This document shows positions 18,701 through 26,064 of a stretch of 64,000 nt of DNA, one piece after another. This stretch comes from M3007 sp044226205. Lineage in GTDB: Bacteria; Bacteroidota; Bacteroidia; Chitinophagales; Saprospiraceae. The stretch is taken from contig JBGAHL010000003.1 in assembly GCA_044226205.1 (NCBI GenBank), positions 186,001-250,000 on the forward strand, read 5' to 3'. Both the position numbers and the translations under genes were made by a program. The notes under the pieces are model-generated. The model ran no database searches. It worked only from the letters and a program-made list of their open reading frames with translations, and was not told the origin of the DNA. The number at the start of each line of letters is the position of its first letter. The first letter of the stretch is position 1.

Positions 18701-19808
18701 CGTTGGAAGGGTTGGTGTTGCTCCACGACTGACCTGAATTGGTGCTTTTATACACCCCGATAAAGCCGCCGAGATTGCCGCCTTCACCACAGAGATAGGT
18801 ATAGATTTTCGAGGGGTTGGAGGGGCAAAGAGCAATTAGGGCGCCGGTGACGCTGATGCCGCTGCCGGGTGCGTACCAGCCGGTATTGCTCGGGTTGAAA
18901 GCAGCGCCGCTGTTGGTCGAAATCAGGAAGTCGGAGCCGGAGCCATTTTTGCGAATGGCAAAAACCGTGGTGGGGTCGCCGACCTTGAAATCGACGTCCC
19001 AGGTTGTGTTGCTGAACAATTTGGTCCAGTTGGCGCCGCCGTTGGTGCTGCGCAGGAGGCCCTGATCGCAAGCCGCCAGGACGACATTGGGGTCGGCCGG
19101 AGAGATAGCGATGGCATTGGCCCAGAGGTTGTTTTCGCTGTAAGCGGTCGTCCAGGTAGCGCCGCCGTCGGTGGTTTTGATGATTTTGCCGCCAGTGCCC
19201 GCGTATGCGATATCCGGGTTGTTCGGATGGATTTTTACGGCGCCGAAAGCCCCGTGCGACACGTTGGTGGAGAGCAGCGTCCAGTTCAGGCCCTTGTCGG
19301 TGGTGCGCCAAAGACCGCCTGCTTCGCCGCCGGCATACAGCACTTTGGGGTCGGAAGGGGCGATATCGACGCTGTAAACATTGGTTTGCCAGGTGACGAC
19401 CGTGCTGCCGTCGGTGTCGTAAGTTTGATTGGGCCCGGCAAAAGACCAGCTGCCCGCGGCGCTTTTCCGCCCGTTTGAGGCATTGTTCCGCAAAGCATTA
19501 AGCTGTTTTTCAAGAGCAGACTGCTCTTCGGTCGTCGGCAGATACAGATGCCCGTCGGCCTGTACGTAAGGCCGCGCCCAGTGCATCCAGCGTTTGTAAA
19601 ACTGGGTGTAGGTATTTTTCTGAAACGGACGTTCGCGATAATATTGAGCGTACACCCGTTGCACCTCGAATACATTCGGGTCGTCGGCTGCCAGCATGCG
19701 CGCCCATTCGGGGGCGTCTTCTCCGAGCAGCGGAGTTGCGGGGCGTTGGGCATGCAGGGCCAATGTTGCGACCAGGAAAAAGAGCAGGCTGAATAAAATT
19801 TGCTTCAT
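15795..19808 (-). CDS. Secreted Asp-box (BNR/sortilin-like) repeat protein with LamG-like domain and T9SS sorting domain
   Basis: The protein has 1337 residues from the ATG at 19808, which opens a signal peptide (MKQILFSLLFFLVATLALHAQ). About nine Asp-box repeats follow (GLWRTTDKGLNWT, KIIKTTDGGATWT, GVYKSTNSGQSW, AIWRSNDGGQTWT). This is the beta-propeller motif of sialidase/VPS10-like proteins, but no catalytic sialidase residues could be identified. After the propeller come a PKD-like stretch (WAWEFPGAAYFEGENTRQPK) and a concanavalin/LamG domain (TLDGNGDYAQAAEAMNL ... ITAWIRPNG ... LYVNGTPSV). The C-terminus (ISPNPVAAESSFTVT ... GVYAYRLENKEFMLFGKVVVR) is a type IX sorting domain, so the protein is exported and likely anchored to the surface. 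It is divergent from a similar protein. Confidence 0.85.
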   Translation of the reverse strand: MKQILFSLLFFLVATLALHAQRPATPLLGEDAPEWARMLAADDPNVFEVQRVYAQYYRERPFQKNTYTQFYKRWMHWARPYVQADGHLYLPTTEEQSALEKQLNALRNNASNGRKSAAGSWSFAGPNQTYDTDGSTVVTWQTNVYSVDIAPSDPKVLYAGGEAGGLWRTTDKGLNWTLLSTNVSHGAFGAVKIHPNNPDIAYAGTGGKIIKTTDGGATWTTAYSENNLWANAIAISPADPNVVLAACDQGLLRSTNGGANWTKLFSNTTWDVDFKVGDPTTVFAIRKNGSGSDFLISTNSGAAFNPSNTGWYAPGSGISVTGALIALCPSNPSKIYTYLCGEGGNLGGFIGVYKSTNSGQSWSNTNPSNAIGQPYTIPTHTNLMDANGVDWFNQGFYDMAIIVNPNNENQLIAGGCSWFKSTDGGATWASLGGYVGNLSWSHPDIQCIAAQGNDLWIGSDGGLNYSTNFAQSIEARMNGISGADLWGFDGGWNEDILVGGRYHNGDMAWHESMPAGKFFRMGGAESATGYVNPGPGREMAFSDIGNYRINGGLDGGVSQLTSYAVYPNESYAYYANSEIEVHPQCWNILYLGYLNQLWKSEDGGKTFAVLHTFPDAEDKTVFDIEIARSNPQVMYCSQWDGADDAIWRSNDGGQTWTKCTALPLPNNNDRVKLALSNTNANVLWAAVTYGSNGKKIYKTTDGGQTWTNLTTATLNGLRITNIMAQYGTDGGIYLGCNGVVFYRNNTLNDWTPYTDGLPVSAETNRLKPFYRDGKIRNGCWGFGVWEAPLYEPSATQPLAMADKFNSGCARDTFYFDDHSVVRHDGASWAWEFPGAAYFEGENTRQPKVVFGQPGAFEAHMILSTPEGVFRDTLFLTVGDGCDRDSLAGKALTLDGNGDYAQAAEAMNLNSNTVTITAWIRPNGTQNDWAGIAFARGGTTTAGISLRANNELRYHWNDGGYGFASGLIVGAGWSHVALVITPDNATLYVNGTPSVHNAAQAAEAFDAPLTVGYDPNFGTRYFKGLIDEVCVYDRALTQAEIREQMNLTKTHTPIEGLRAYYQFNEPNGRALDRAGTAHLGLAADATRAVSTAPVGPGVAARKSVVSGKRHGFDGTGLTLLFGTGANLPNGEVVVTRLNVRPDTVPATPAYALPAYWILRNYGSTVNFSSPVAVEFKNLPGIPADVSPNACKLWRRVPAAADGFTWAAIDSAETVVAGQTGRMSFEGTPAVNRGGQYWLSTPGWYAAKPAGEAAESREKTMPPSPNISPNPVAAESSFTVTTALEGTVWFRLFDEKGRALRVEKFEHETRVSSAGLSAGVYAYRLENKEFMLFGKVVVR

Positions 19809-20023
19809 GACTGAAAATTTGGCACAAAGAAAAAAGGATTTTCGGCTTGAACGGAAAGGACAATTGTCGCCGGCTGGCCGTATCGAATCGGCAATGGCGA
19901 GTATTCGGGCGCTGTTTTCGGGAAACAATGTGCCTATTGTGCGATCTTCACCCTGGTCAAAAAGTTGTTTTTCAAGCAGCAGATATTGAAAACCCTGTAT
20001 CTGTCCGTCAAAAGGTGATATTT

Positions 20024-23000
20024 ATGAAAAACTTGTTCTCCCTGTTCGCACTCCTGCTTTCCCTTCACACCCTCCATGCCCAATGGCAATACGGAGGCGG
20101 CCCTTCCGACGAAGTTTTGTTCAAACGCGGCCTCGAAAGGGTCGGTAACGAACTCTGGATGGGCACATTCGACGGCAAAGGTTTGTATCGCTCCTTCGAT
20201 GGAACCAACTGGATACTGGCCACGTTTTTTCCTTCCAACGTCGACATCTACGACATCTATGCCGAATCGCCCGTCAGTGTGCTGATCCTCACTTGCGATC
20301 GTGGTAACCACGGCAATATGACCGTTTACCGGGTAGAGAAAAAAGGTGAGAACTGGGGCATCACCGCCCGTTTTCCCCTGCCGGTCAATTGCTGTTCCAA
20401 CATCGCCAAGGTGGTGCGGGCAGGCGACCGAATCATCGCGCACAACCAGTCCTGGGATGCTCTGATCGGCGTAAACCCCGACAGCAGCATTGCTTTCAAC
20501 TACAACTGTGGCCAGTTTGCTTACAATGACGGGGCCTTGATTCGTTCCTACAAATTCGGCAACCTCTACAAGGTCGCTTTTTCAACCGACAACGGCGATA
20601 CCTGGGGCTATCCTTATCAGACGAATCAGGAGATTTCTGCCGTTTTTATTGACGATGATTATTACTGGATGACCCAGTGGGATCAAAAGCTGATCCGTAA
20701 AAGCCGCACCACCGGCCAGGTGGTGGAATTTAATATCCCTTCGCAGCAGATCAATTTCCACGACATCTACCTCCGCTTCGGCGCCCTGGGCGATACGCTG
20801 ACGCTGGCGACCAATTTCAATTGGTGGTACACCACTGACGATGGCCTCAACTGGCAAATGCTGAGCAATTATCAGAGCCCAGGGGTGCAATACGACGTGA
20901 TCGAAGAACTGGCCGAATGGCCGACCGTCTATGGCATTGGCAACAACATGATCCGCTCCGACGATGAAGGCCAAAGCTGGCAGACGATCAACAAGGGCAT
21001 CGGCGCCTATTCTATCCTGCGCCTCGACCGAAACGGCATCGAGAGTTACCTTTTTGCCGGTACCGATGCGCCCAATAAACCGCTTTACCGCTCCGCCAAC
21101 GGCGGACAAACCTGGTCGCCCCTCAACACGCCATTTACCGGCCACCAATTCAACGACATGGAGTGGATGGGCGCGGCATCCCTGTTTGTACTCGAAAGCA
21201 ACGACCTCTATTTTACCGCCGACAACGGCTCCAACTGGCTGCAGTTGAGCGATCAAAATGATTTTGCTGCGCAAAAACTCGACGGCTACTTCTGGAATGT
21301 GTATGTCCAGGGGCCCTACGAGATTCGCCGATACTATTATCTCGACGGCTCGCTGACTGCAACCATCAGCCCCTCGCCCGCCGCGCCCGGCAATGCCATT
21401 GCGGATTTCAGCCCGGGACCGGGCGGCGAGTGGTACCTGTGGATGCAAAGCGGTGATTTCTACTATTCGACCGATGAAGGCGCCAGCTGGACCTGGCGCA
21501 GCCACACGCCGTTCACGCAAATTGCCCGCAACATTACCCGCAGCGGCAACAATTTGATCGCCTGGGCGAACAACATCGTGTTGTACAGCACCGACAAGGG
21601 CCAAAGCTGGGTGCCTGCTCAATTTCCCGGGTACTACGGCGATCAGCTGAACGATGCCATCGGCAGCGCCAGCGGCGCTTTCGCGTCCGTCCAGGGTCAG
21701 GGCGTTTTTACCAGCCCCGACAACGGAGCCAGCTGGTACCCGCTCACTGACGGTTTGTACAATCCCAATATTTACACCCTCCTGATTTCCAACAACAAAC
21801 TGTACGCCGGAAGCCATCGTGGCGGCTATTGGTCCATGCCGGCCACCGCGCCGTTTTTACGCGGAATGGTGTACCGCGACCTCAACCAGAACGGCGCGTT
21901 TACAAGCGGCGAACCGCCCGTGGCCAATGCCATCGTCAAAGCTTTACCTTCGGGGCAGGTGGCTTCTACCGATGCCTGGGGACGTTTCTTCTTTCCCTTT
22001 CAACCCGGACAAAACGACACCTTGCAGGTGGTCGGTCTGCCGGCTGCCGCTGGCAATCTTTCCCCGGAATGGATGGCCGTCAGCTTGCCGACCAACAACG
22101 CCAATTTCGGCGTAAAAAGCTGGCCGGCAGTGGATCTCAACGTCCACCTCGGCGCGCAAAATGCCTTCCGCAGCGGCGAAAACGCCTCGCTTTTGCTCCA
22201 GTACGCCAATGCCGGCGACCAGCTGGCCGCCGACCTGAGCGTCGAATGCAGGCTTCCTGCGGGGATGAGTTTTTCTTGGGCTTCGCCCTGGCCCGACCAG
22301 ATTGCGGGCGATACGCTGCGCTGGTTCCCGGGCAACCTGGCGGCCGGCGCCCAACAATCGATCAGTATCCAGGTGTCGCTCGATGCCAGTCTTGCCGCCG
22401 GCTCAAGCCTGAAACTGACCGCACAGGTCGAATCGACCTCGCCGGACGCTTCCGATACCGACAACCGGCATGAACTGCTGGCCTCCGTCGGCAGCAGCGG
22501 CACGCCCGATCCCGCCAAGGAGGTCGACCGTGTTATTTTGACGGCGGCCGACCTCGCGACAGGAAACCCGCTGGAATTCACCCTTCGTTTTCAAAATCAG
22601 GGTTCTGGCCCCGCGACAATTCTCGTGATCGAAGACCAACTGGATGCCGCGCTCGATCCCGCAAGTATTCAGGTCATTGCCAGCAGCCACCCCTGTATCT
22701 GGAAAATCGGCGACAACAACCTGCTCACCATCACTTTCCCCAACCTGAACCTCCCCGCCTCCTGGCTCGACGATGCCGGCAGCCGCGGCTTTGTCCGCAT
22801 CGCCGTAAAAGCCCGGACGGGCATCCCGATGGGTAGCGTAATTGAAAACACGGCATCGTTTTCTTTCGATCTCGAACAGCCCTGGTGGAGCAATACCACG
22901 CAGACCGAGGTTCAGTTGTACGACCCCAACGATTCGCAACTCGATCCCAACCTCCCGATGGGGCTGCGACCCAACCCCGCCGAATATCACCTGATTGCCG

Positions 23001-23230
23001 ACTGGAACATTCCGGCCGACTCCGGTGGCCGCATCTGGCTGGTCGATGCCAGCGGCATCGTTCGGCTCGAAGAACCGATCGAACCCGGTCAGTACGATAT
23101 TGAGTTAAACGTCACCTACATCCCCTCCGGCGTTTACGTGGTCTTTGTCGATGCCGGCGCGCATCATTACGTGCGCACTGCCGTTGTGGAGCATCCCAAT
23201 GATCCGAGACGCAACCTGAGCAGGCAGTAA
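20024..23230 (+). CDS. Secreted propeller protein with DUF11-like and T9SS sorting domains
   Basis: The protein has 1068 residues from the ATG at 20024, which starts the signal peptide MKNLFSLFALLLSLHTLHAQ; the longer frame from 19847 adds 59 residues without signal character. The first 680 residues hold weak Asp-box units (FSTDNGDTWG, YTTDDGLNWQ, YRSANGGQTWS, FTSPDNGASW). A SdrD/Cna-B-like segment follows (RGMVYRDLNQNGAFTSGEPPVANAIV). Then there are repeated DUF11-type Ig modules (LLLQYANAGDQLAADLSVEC and FTLRFQNQGSGPATILVIED) and the YDPND motif common in such proteins. The end (GLRPNPAEYHLIADW ... PSGVYVVFVDAGAHHYVRTAVVEH) is a T9SS sorting domain. It is a surface or secreted protein of unknown role. 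Confidence 0.83.
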   Translation: MKNLFSLFALLLSLHTLHAQWQYGGGPSDEVLFKRGLERVGNELWMGTFDGKGLYRSFDGTNWILATFFPSNVDIYDIYAESPVSVLILTCDRGNHGNMTVYRVEKKGENWGITARFPLPVNCCSNIAKVVRAGDRIIAHNQSWDALIGVNPDSSIAFNYNCGQFAYNDGALIRSYKFGNLYKVAFSTDNGDTWGYPYQTNQEISAVFIDDDYYWMTQWDQKLIRKSRTTGQVVEFNIPSQQINFHDIYLRFGALGDTLTLATNFNWWYTTDDGLNWQMLSNYQSPGVQYDVIEELAEWPTVYGIGNNMIRSDDEGQSWQTINKGIGAYSILRLDRNGIESYLFAGTDAPNKPLYRSANGGQTWSPLNTPFTGHQFNDMEWMGAASLFVLESNDLYFTADNGSNWLQLSDQNDFAAQKLDGYFWNVYVQGPYEIRRYYYLDGSLTATISPSPAAPGNAIADFSPGPGGEWYLWMQSGDFYYSTDEGASWTWRSHTPFTQIARNITRSGNNLIAWANNIVLYSTDKGQSWVPAQFPGYYGDQLNDAIGSASGAFASVQGQGVFTSPDNGASWYPLTDGLYNPNIYTLLISNNKLYAGSHRGGYWSMPATAPFLRGMVYRDLNQNGAFTSGEPPVANAIVKALPSGQVASTDAWGRFFFPFQPGQNDTLQVVGLPAAAGNLSPEWMAVSLPTNNANFGVKSWPAVDLNVHLGAQNAFRSGENASLLLQYANAGDQLAADLSVECRLPAGMSFSWASPWPDQIAGDTLRWFPGNLAAGAQQSISIQVSLDASLAAGSSLKLTAQVESTSPDASDTDNRHELLASVGSSGTPDPAKEVDRVILTAADLATGNPLEFTLRFQNQGSGPATILVIEDQLDAALDPASIQVIASSHPCIWKIGDNNLLTITFPNLNLPASWLDDAGSRGFVRIAVKARTGIPMGSVIENTASFSFDLEQPWWSNTTQTEVQLYDPNDSQLDPNLPMGLRPNPAEYHLIADWNIPADSGGRIWLVDASGIVRLEEPIEPGQYDIELNVTYIPSGVYVVFVDAGAHHYVRTAVVEHPNDPRRNLSRQ

Positions 23231-23234
23231 AATG

Positions 23235-23312
23235 AAAAGGAGGCTGTCAGGTGATTACTGACGGGGCGACTCCAAAGTCACCCCGTCAGTAATCACCTGA
23301 CAGCCTCCTTTT
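23235..23312. terminator. Long bidirectional terminator hairpin with copy 2 of the CTGACGGGG element
   Basis: Arms of 37 bases (23235-23271 and 23276-23312) pair with a single C/A mismatch around the loop CCAA. The left arm begins with AAAA and the right arm ends in a T-run, so it can stop transcription from both convergent neighbours, whose stop codons lie 5 bases and 1 base away. The inner 32 bases are the same element as at 15536-15567. Confidence 0.85.
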
Positions 23313-24269
23313 TTATTGATCCGGGTCTGCGCTGAAATTGACGTCGCCGATTTTGATACCCATGAAGTAAAAATGATTGATCGTCGGTTCGGCGGTATTG
23401 GGCAGCACAATTTTGTCGGGTAAAGGCGGATCGAACGGGTTTTGCGGGTTGGGAAACTGACAATCGAACGGAATGATTCGCCAGGAGCGGCCATTGGGCA
23501 ACTGGCTGTTGACCCCGAGGATCAGTTGTTTGAGCAATACCAGGTCAAATGAGGTCACCTGGCCGTCCTGATTGGCGTCGGCAGCGATGATCTTGAATGG
23601 AGAATCAAAGGGCTCAATCCCCAGCAAATGTTTCTGAATCAGGGCCAGATCGAGGGTGGAAACGCCATTGAGCGGGTCGGAGTCTTTTCTGGCTTCTGCC
23701 GTGATCGAGTAGCCGGCCGCTGCGAAAGTGCCGAACTCCGACCAGCCGGCCCATAAAGTCCCGGGTATTTTTTGGGTTTCTCCCGTGATCGTAATACTGT
23801 CGAGCAGGCAATGCGCAGCCTGCAACTTGAAAAAAGCATGGGAGAGCATGTTGGTGTCCGGCGTCCAGATTTCGACGGAAACACCCGGGTCGCAGGCGCC
23901 GGTGTATTCTGTGATAAAAAATTGGACCGTACAGGTATTGGTATTTCCGGCCTGGTCGCGCACCCAAACCTCGGCGGCTTGCTCCACAAACAGATCTGCA
24001 GACCACAACGTGAGCATGGTCTGGTTTTCCGGAAAACCCGTGCCCCTGCAACTGCGCCGGATGCCCAGTTCGAGCGAATCCGTCGGCGTTGCGTTGTCGG
24101 AATAACTTTCAAGAAAATAGGATGCGGGAAAGTCGAGGGTATTGCACAAGGGCAGCCCCGGAACAGGATGGGATTTGCATACCAGCTGCGGCGCAACGGT
24201 GTCAGATTGGGCGCGAAGGACCGTAGAAGCGGCCAGCAGGGCGAAAGCGAGCAACAAGGTTTTGGGCAT
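23313..24269 (-). CDS. Secreted dockerin-like (calcium-binding repeat) protein
   Basis: The 318-residue protein starts with a signal peptide (MPKTLLLAFALLAASTVLRAQ). The middle has an Ig/HYR-like stretch (AEVWVRDQAGNTNTCTVQFF). The C-terminal half carries a pair of dockerin type I-like calcium repeats (DPLNGVSTLDLALIQKHLLG and DANQDGQVTSFDLVLLKQLILG) and ends in MGIKIGDVNFSADPDQ. In many Bacteroidota proteins the GIKIGDVN module is followed by further domains and a T9SS sorting domain. Here translation stops one base from the hairpin arm, so the gene may have been shortened by that element (inference). The ATG at 24269 was chosen over a TTG seven codons upstream. Confidence 0.75.
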   Translation of the reverse strand: MPKTLLLAFALLAASTVLRAQSDTVAPQLVCKSHPVPGLPLCNTLDFPASYFLESYSDNATPTDSLELGIRRSCRGTGFPENQTMLTLWSADLFVEQAAEVWVRDQAGNTNTCTVQFFITEYTGACDPGVSVEIWTPDTNMLSHAFFKLQAAHCLLDSITITGETQKIPGTLWAGWSEFGTFAAAGYSITAEARKDSDPLNGVSTLDLALIQKHLLGIEPFDSPFKIIAADANQDGQVTSFDLVLLKQLILGVNSQLPNGRSWRIIPFDCQFPNPQNPFDPPLPDKIVLPNTAEPTINHFYFMGIKIGDVNFSADPDQ

Positions 24270-24410
24270 CTGAAAGCGGGATTTGAACAAAGTATTTGTA
24301 AAAATACCCTCGAATTTGCGGATTGCAGTGCAAGCGCTCCAATTTACGGGATTACCTTACCCATCCACTGTTATACCTTGCACCACGGGGTTTTCAGCAT
24401 AACGGGATTT

Positions 24411-24460
24411 CATAAACCCTTATAAACCCTTATAAACCCTCATAAACCTTCATAAACATT
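24411..24460. repeat. Tandem decamer repeat (YATAAACCCT x5)
   Basis: Five head-to-tail 10-base units run CATAAACCCT, TATAAACCCT, TATAAACCCT, CATAAACCTT, CATAAACATT. They stop ten bases before the start of the glycosyltransferase gene. The same word family builds the arms of the long palindrome at 54939-55119. A regulatory or structural role is possible but not shown. Confidence 0.85.
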
Positions 24461-24470
24461 TCCCCACGTG

Positions 24471-26024
24471 ATGTATAGGTCAATTGCAAAAGGTATTCCA
24501 CGTATTGCCGCTCTTTTTGCCCTGGCGCAGGTGGCGCTGCATCTGCTGACCGCCGATAATCTGGGTTTTCACCGCGACGAATTTCTGTACCTGTCACTCG
24601 GCCGCCACCTCGACTGGGGCTACTGGTCCAACGGGCCGCTGATTGGCGTAATCAGTTGGTTGTCACAGCATTTGTTTGGCAATTCGCTGCTGGCGACGCG
24701 GCTTTTCCCGGCGCTGGCCGGCGGCATCGTGGTGCTGCTCTCCGGACTGATGGTGCGGGATTGGGGCGGCGGTCGATTTGCCCAGCTGCTCAACGGTACG
24801 GTGATGTTTTGTTCGCTGGCCTGGCTGCGCGCTTTCGGGATGCTGCAGCCGGTTGCTTTCGATATCCTGTTCTGGGCGCTGCTGAGTTGGGCCTTGTTCA
24901 AATGGTTGAAAACCAATGACGTACGTTGGTGGCGCTGGATCGGACTTTTTGCAGGAATCGGTTTTTTGAACAAATATTCCGTCGGCTTTTGGGCAATCGG
25001 GCTGCTGCCAGCGCTCCTGCTCACCGAGCGCCGAACGATACTGGCGTCGCGCCATCCCTGGATGGCTGCATTATGGGCTGTCGTCCTTATTTTCCCAAAC
25101 ATCTGGTGGCAATGGCACTACCATTTTCCGGTAGTCGGACACATGCGCGAACTGGCAGCCAGCCAGCTCGTCAATGTCCGTCCGCTGAATTTTCTGCTCG
25201 ACCAGTTGCTGATGCACGGCCCGGGTGGGGCGCTGGTCTGGATAGCCGGCCTTGTCTTTTTGTTTCGCGCAAAAGAATTGAGGCCCTACCGCCTGCTTGC
25301 CTGGCATTTCGCGGCGGTGATCGCTGTTTTTCTGCTGTTGAATGGTAAAAGTTATTACACCCTGGGCTTGTATCCCGCAGTGATTGCTGCCGGCGCGGTA
25401 AGCTGGGAGCGAATGTTGACAAAAATCTGGTCGCGAACGGTACTGCTCGCCTTCGTGGTTTTACTCGCGCTGCCTTTGCTGCCCGCGGGCATCCCCTTGT
25501 GGCCCGCGGCGCGCCTGAAATCGTATTTTCACTGGCTCACCTACGATGCAGGCATTGACGCCGCAGTGCGCTGGGAGGACGGCCAACTGCACGATTTGCC
25601 ACAGGATTTTGCCGACATGCTGGGCTGGCACGAACTGGCGGCGCTGACCGACACGGCTTTTTCCCGGGCCGGCGATCCGCAAAAAGTACTGGTGTATTGT
25701 GAAAATTACGGACAGGCGGGGGCCGTCGAGCAGCTCGGCAATCCCGCGCTGCGGCCCCGGCTGGTCAGTTTTGCCGATTCTTATCGCCTGCGGGTTAGCG
25801 AACGGCTGCCCGGGGAGGTGAACACGCTGATTTATGTCAATGACGAACTGGGCGAGGATGTTGCCAATCTGTTTGCCGACGTGCAAAAAATCGGTGAAAT
25901 CACCGATCCGCTTGCCCGCGAACGCGGCACCACAGTGTGGCTTTGCCGCCAACCGAGTTCAAGTTTGCCCGAATTCTGGGCAAAAAGGGTAGGGGAGGTC
26001 AAGGCTATGTACGGTCTGCCCTGA
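24471..26024 (+). CDS. GT39/ArnT-like membrane glycosyltransferase
   Basis: The polytopic protein has 517 residues. The first extracytoplasmic loop has the acidic motif and context typical of the GT39 (PMT_2/ArnT) family: NLGFHRDEFLYLSLGRHLDWGYWSNGPLIG. About ten hydrophobic helices follow (FARLLNG-type loop, WALLSWALFKWL, AIGLLPALLL, LLALPLLPAGIPLW), and the last 150 residues form a soluble domain. Such enzymes transfer a sugar from a polyprenyl-phosphate donor to lipid or protein on the periplasmic side; donor and acceptor cannot be told here. The ATG at 24471 is preceded by an in-frame GTG one codon upstream. It follows a tandem decamer repeat and converges with the next gene. Confidence 0.85.
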   Translation: MYRSIAKGIPRIAALFALAQVALHLLTADNLGFHRDEFLYLSLGRHLDWGYWSNGPLIGVISWLSQHLFGNSLLATRLFPALAGGIVVLLSGLMVRDWGGGRFAQLLNGTVMFCSLAWLRAFGMLQPVAFDILFWALLSWALFKWLKTNDVRWWRWIGLFAGIGFLNKYSVGFWAIGLLPALLLTERRTILASRHPWMAALWAVVLIFPNIWWQWHYHFPVVGHMRELAASQLVNVRPLNFLLDQLLMHGPGGALVWIAGLVFLFRAKELRPYRLLAWHFAAVIAVFLLLNGKSYYTLGLYPAVIAAGAVSWERMLTKIWSRTVLLAFVVLLALPLLPAGIPLWPAARLKSYFHWLTYDAGIDAAVRWEDGQLHDLPQDFADMLGWHELAALTDTAFSRAGDPQKVLVYCENYGQAGAVEQLGNPALRPRLVSFADSYRLRVSERLPGEVNTLIYVNDELGEDVANLFADVQKIGEITDPLARERGTTVWLCRQPSSSLPEFWAKRVGEVKAMYGLP

Positions 26025-26064
26025 ACTCCCCCTTTTTGAACGCAACTGGTTACTGTCGAACACT

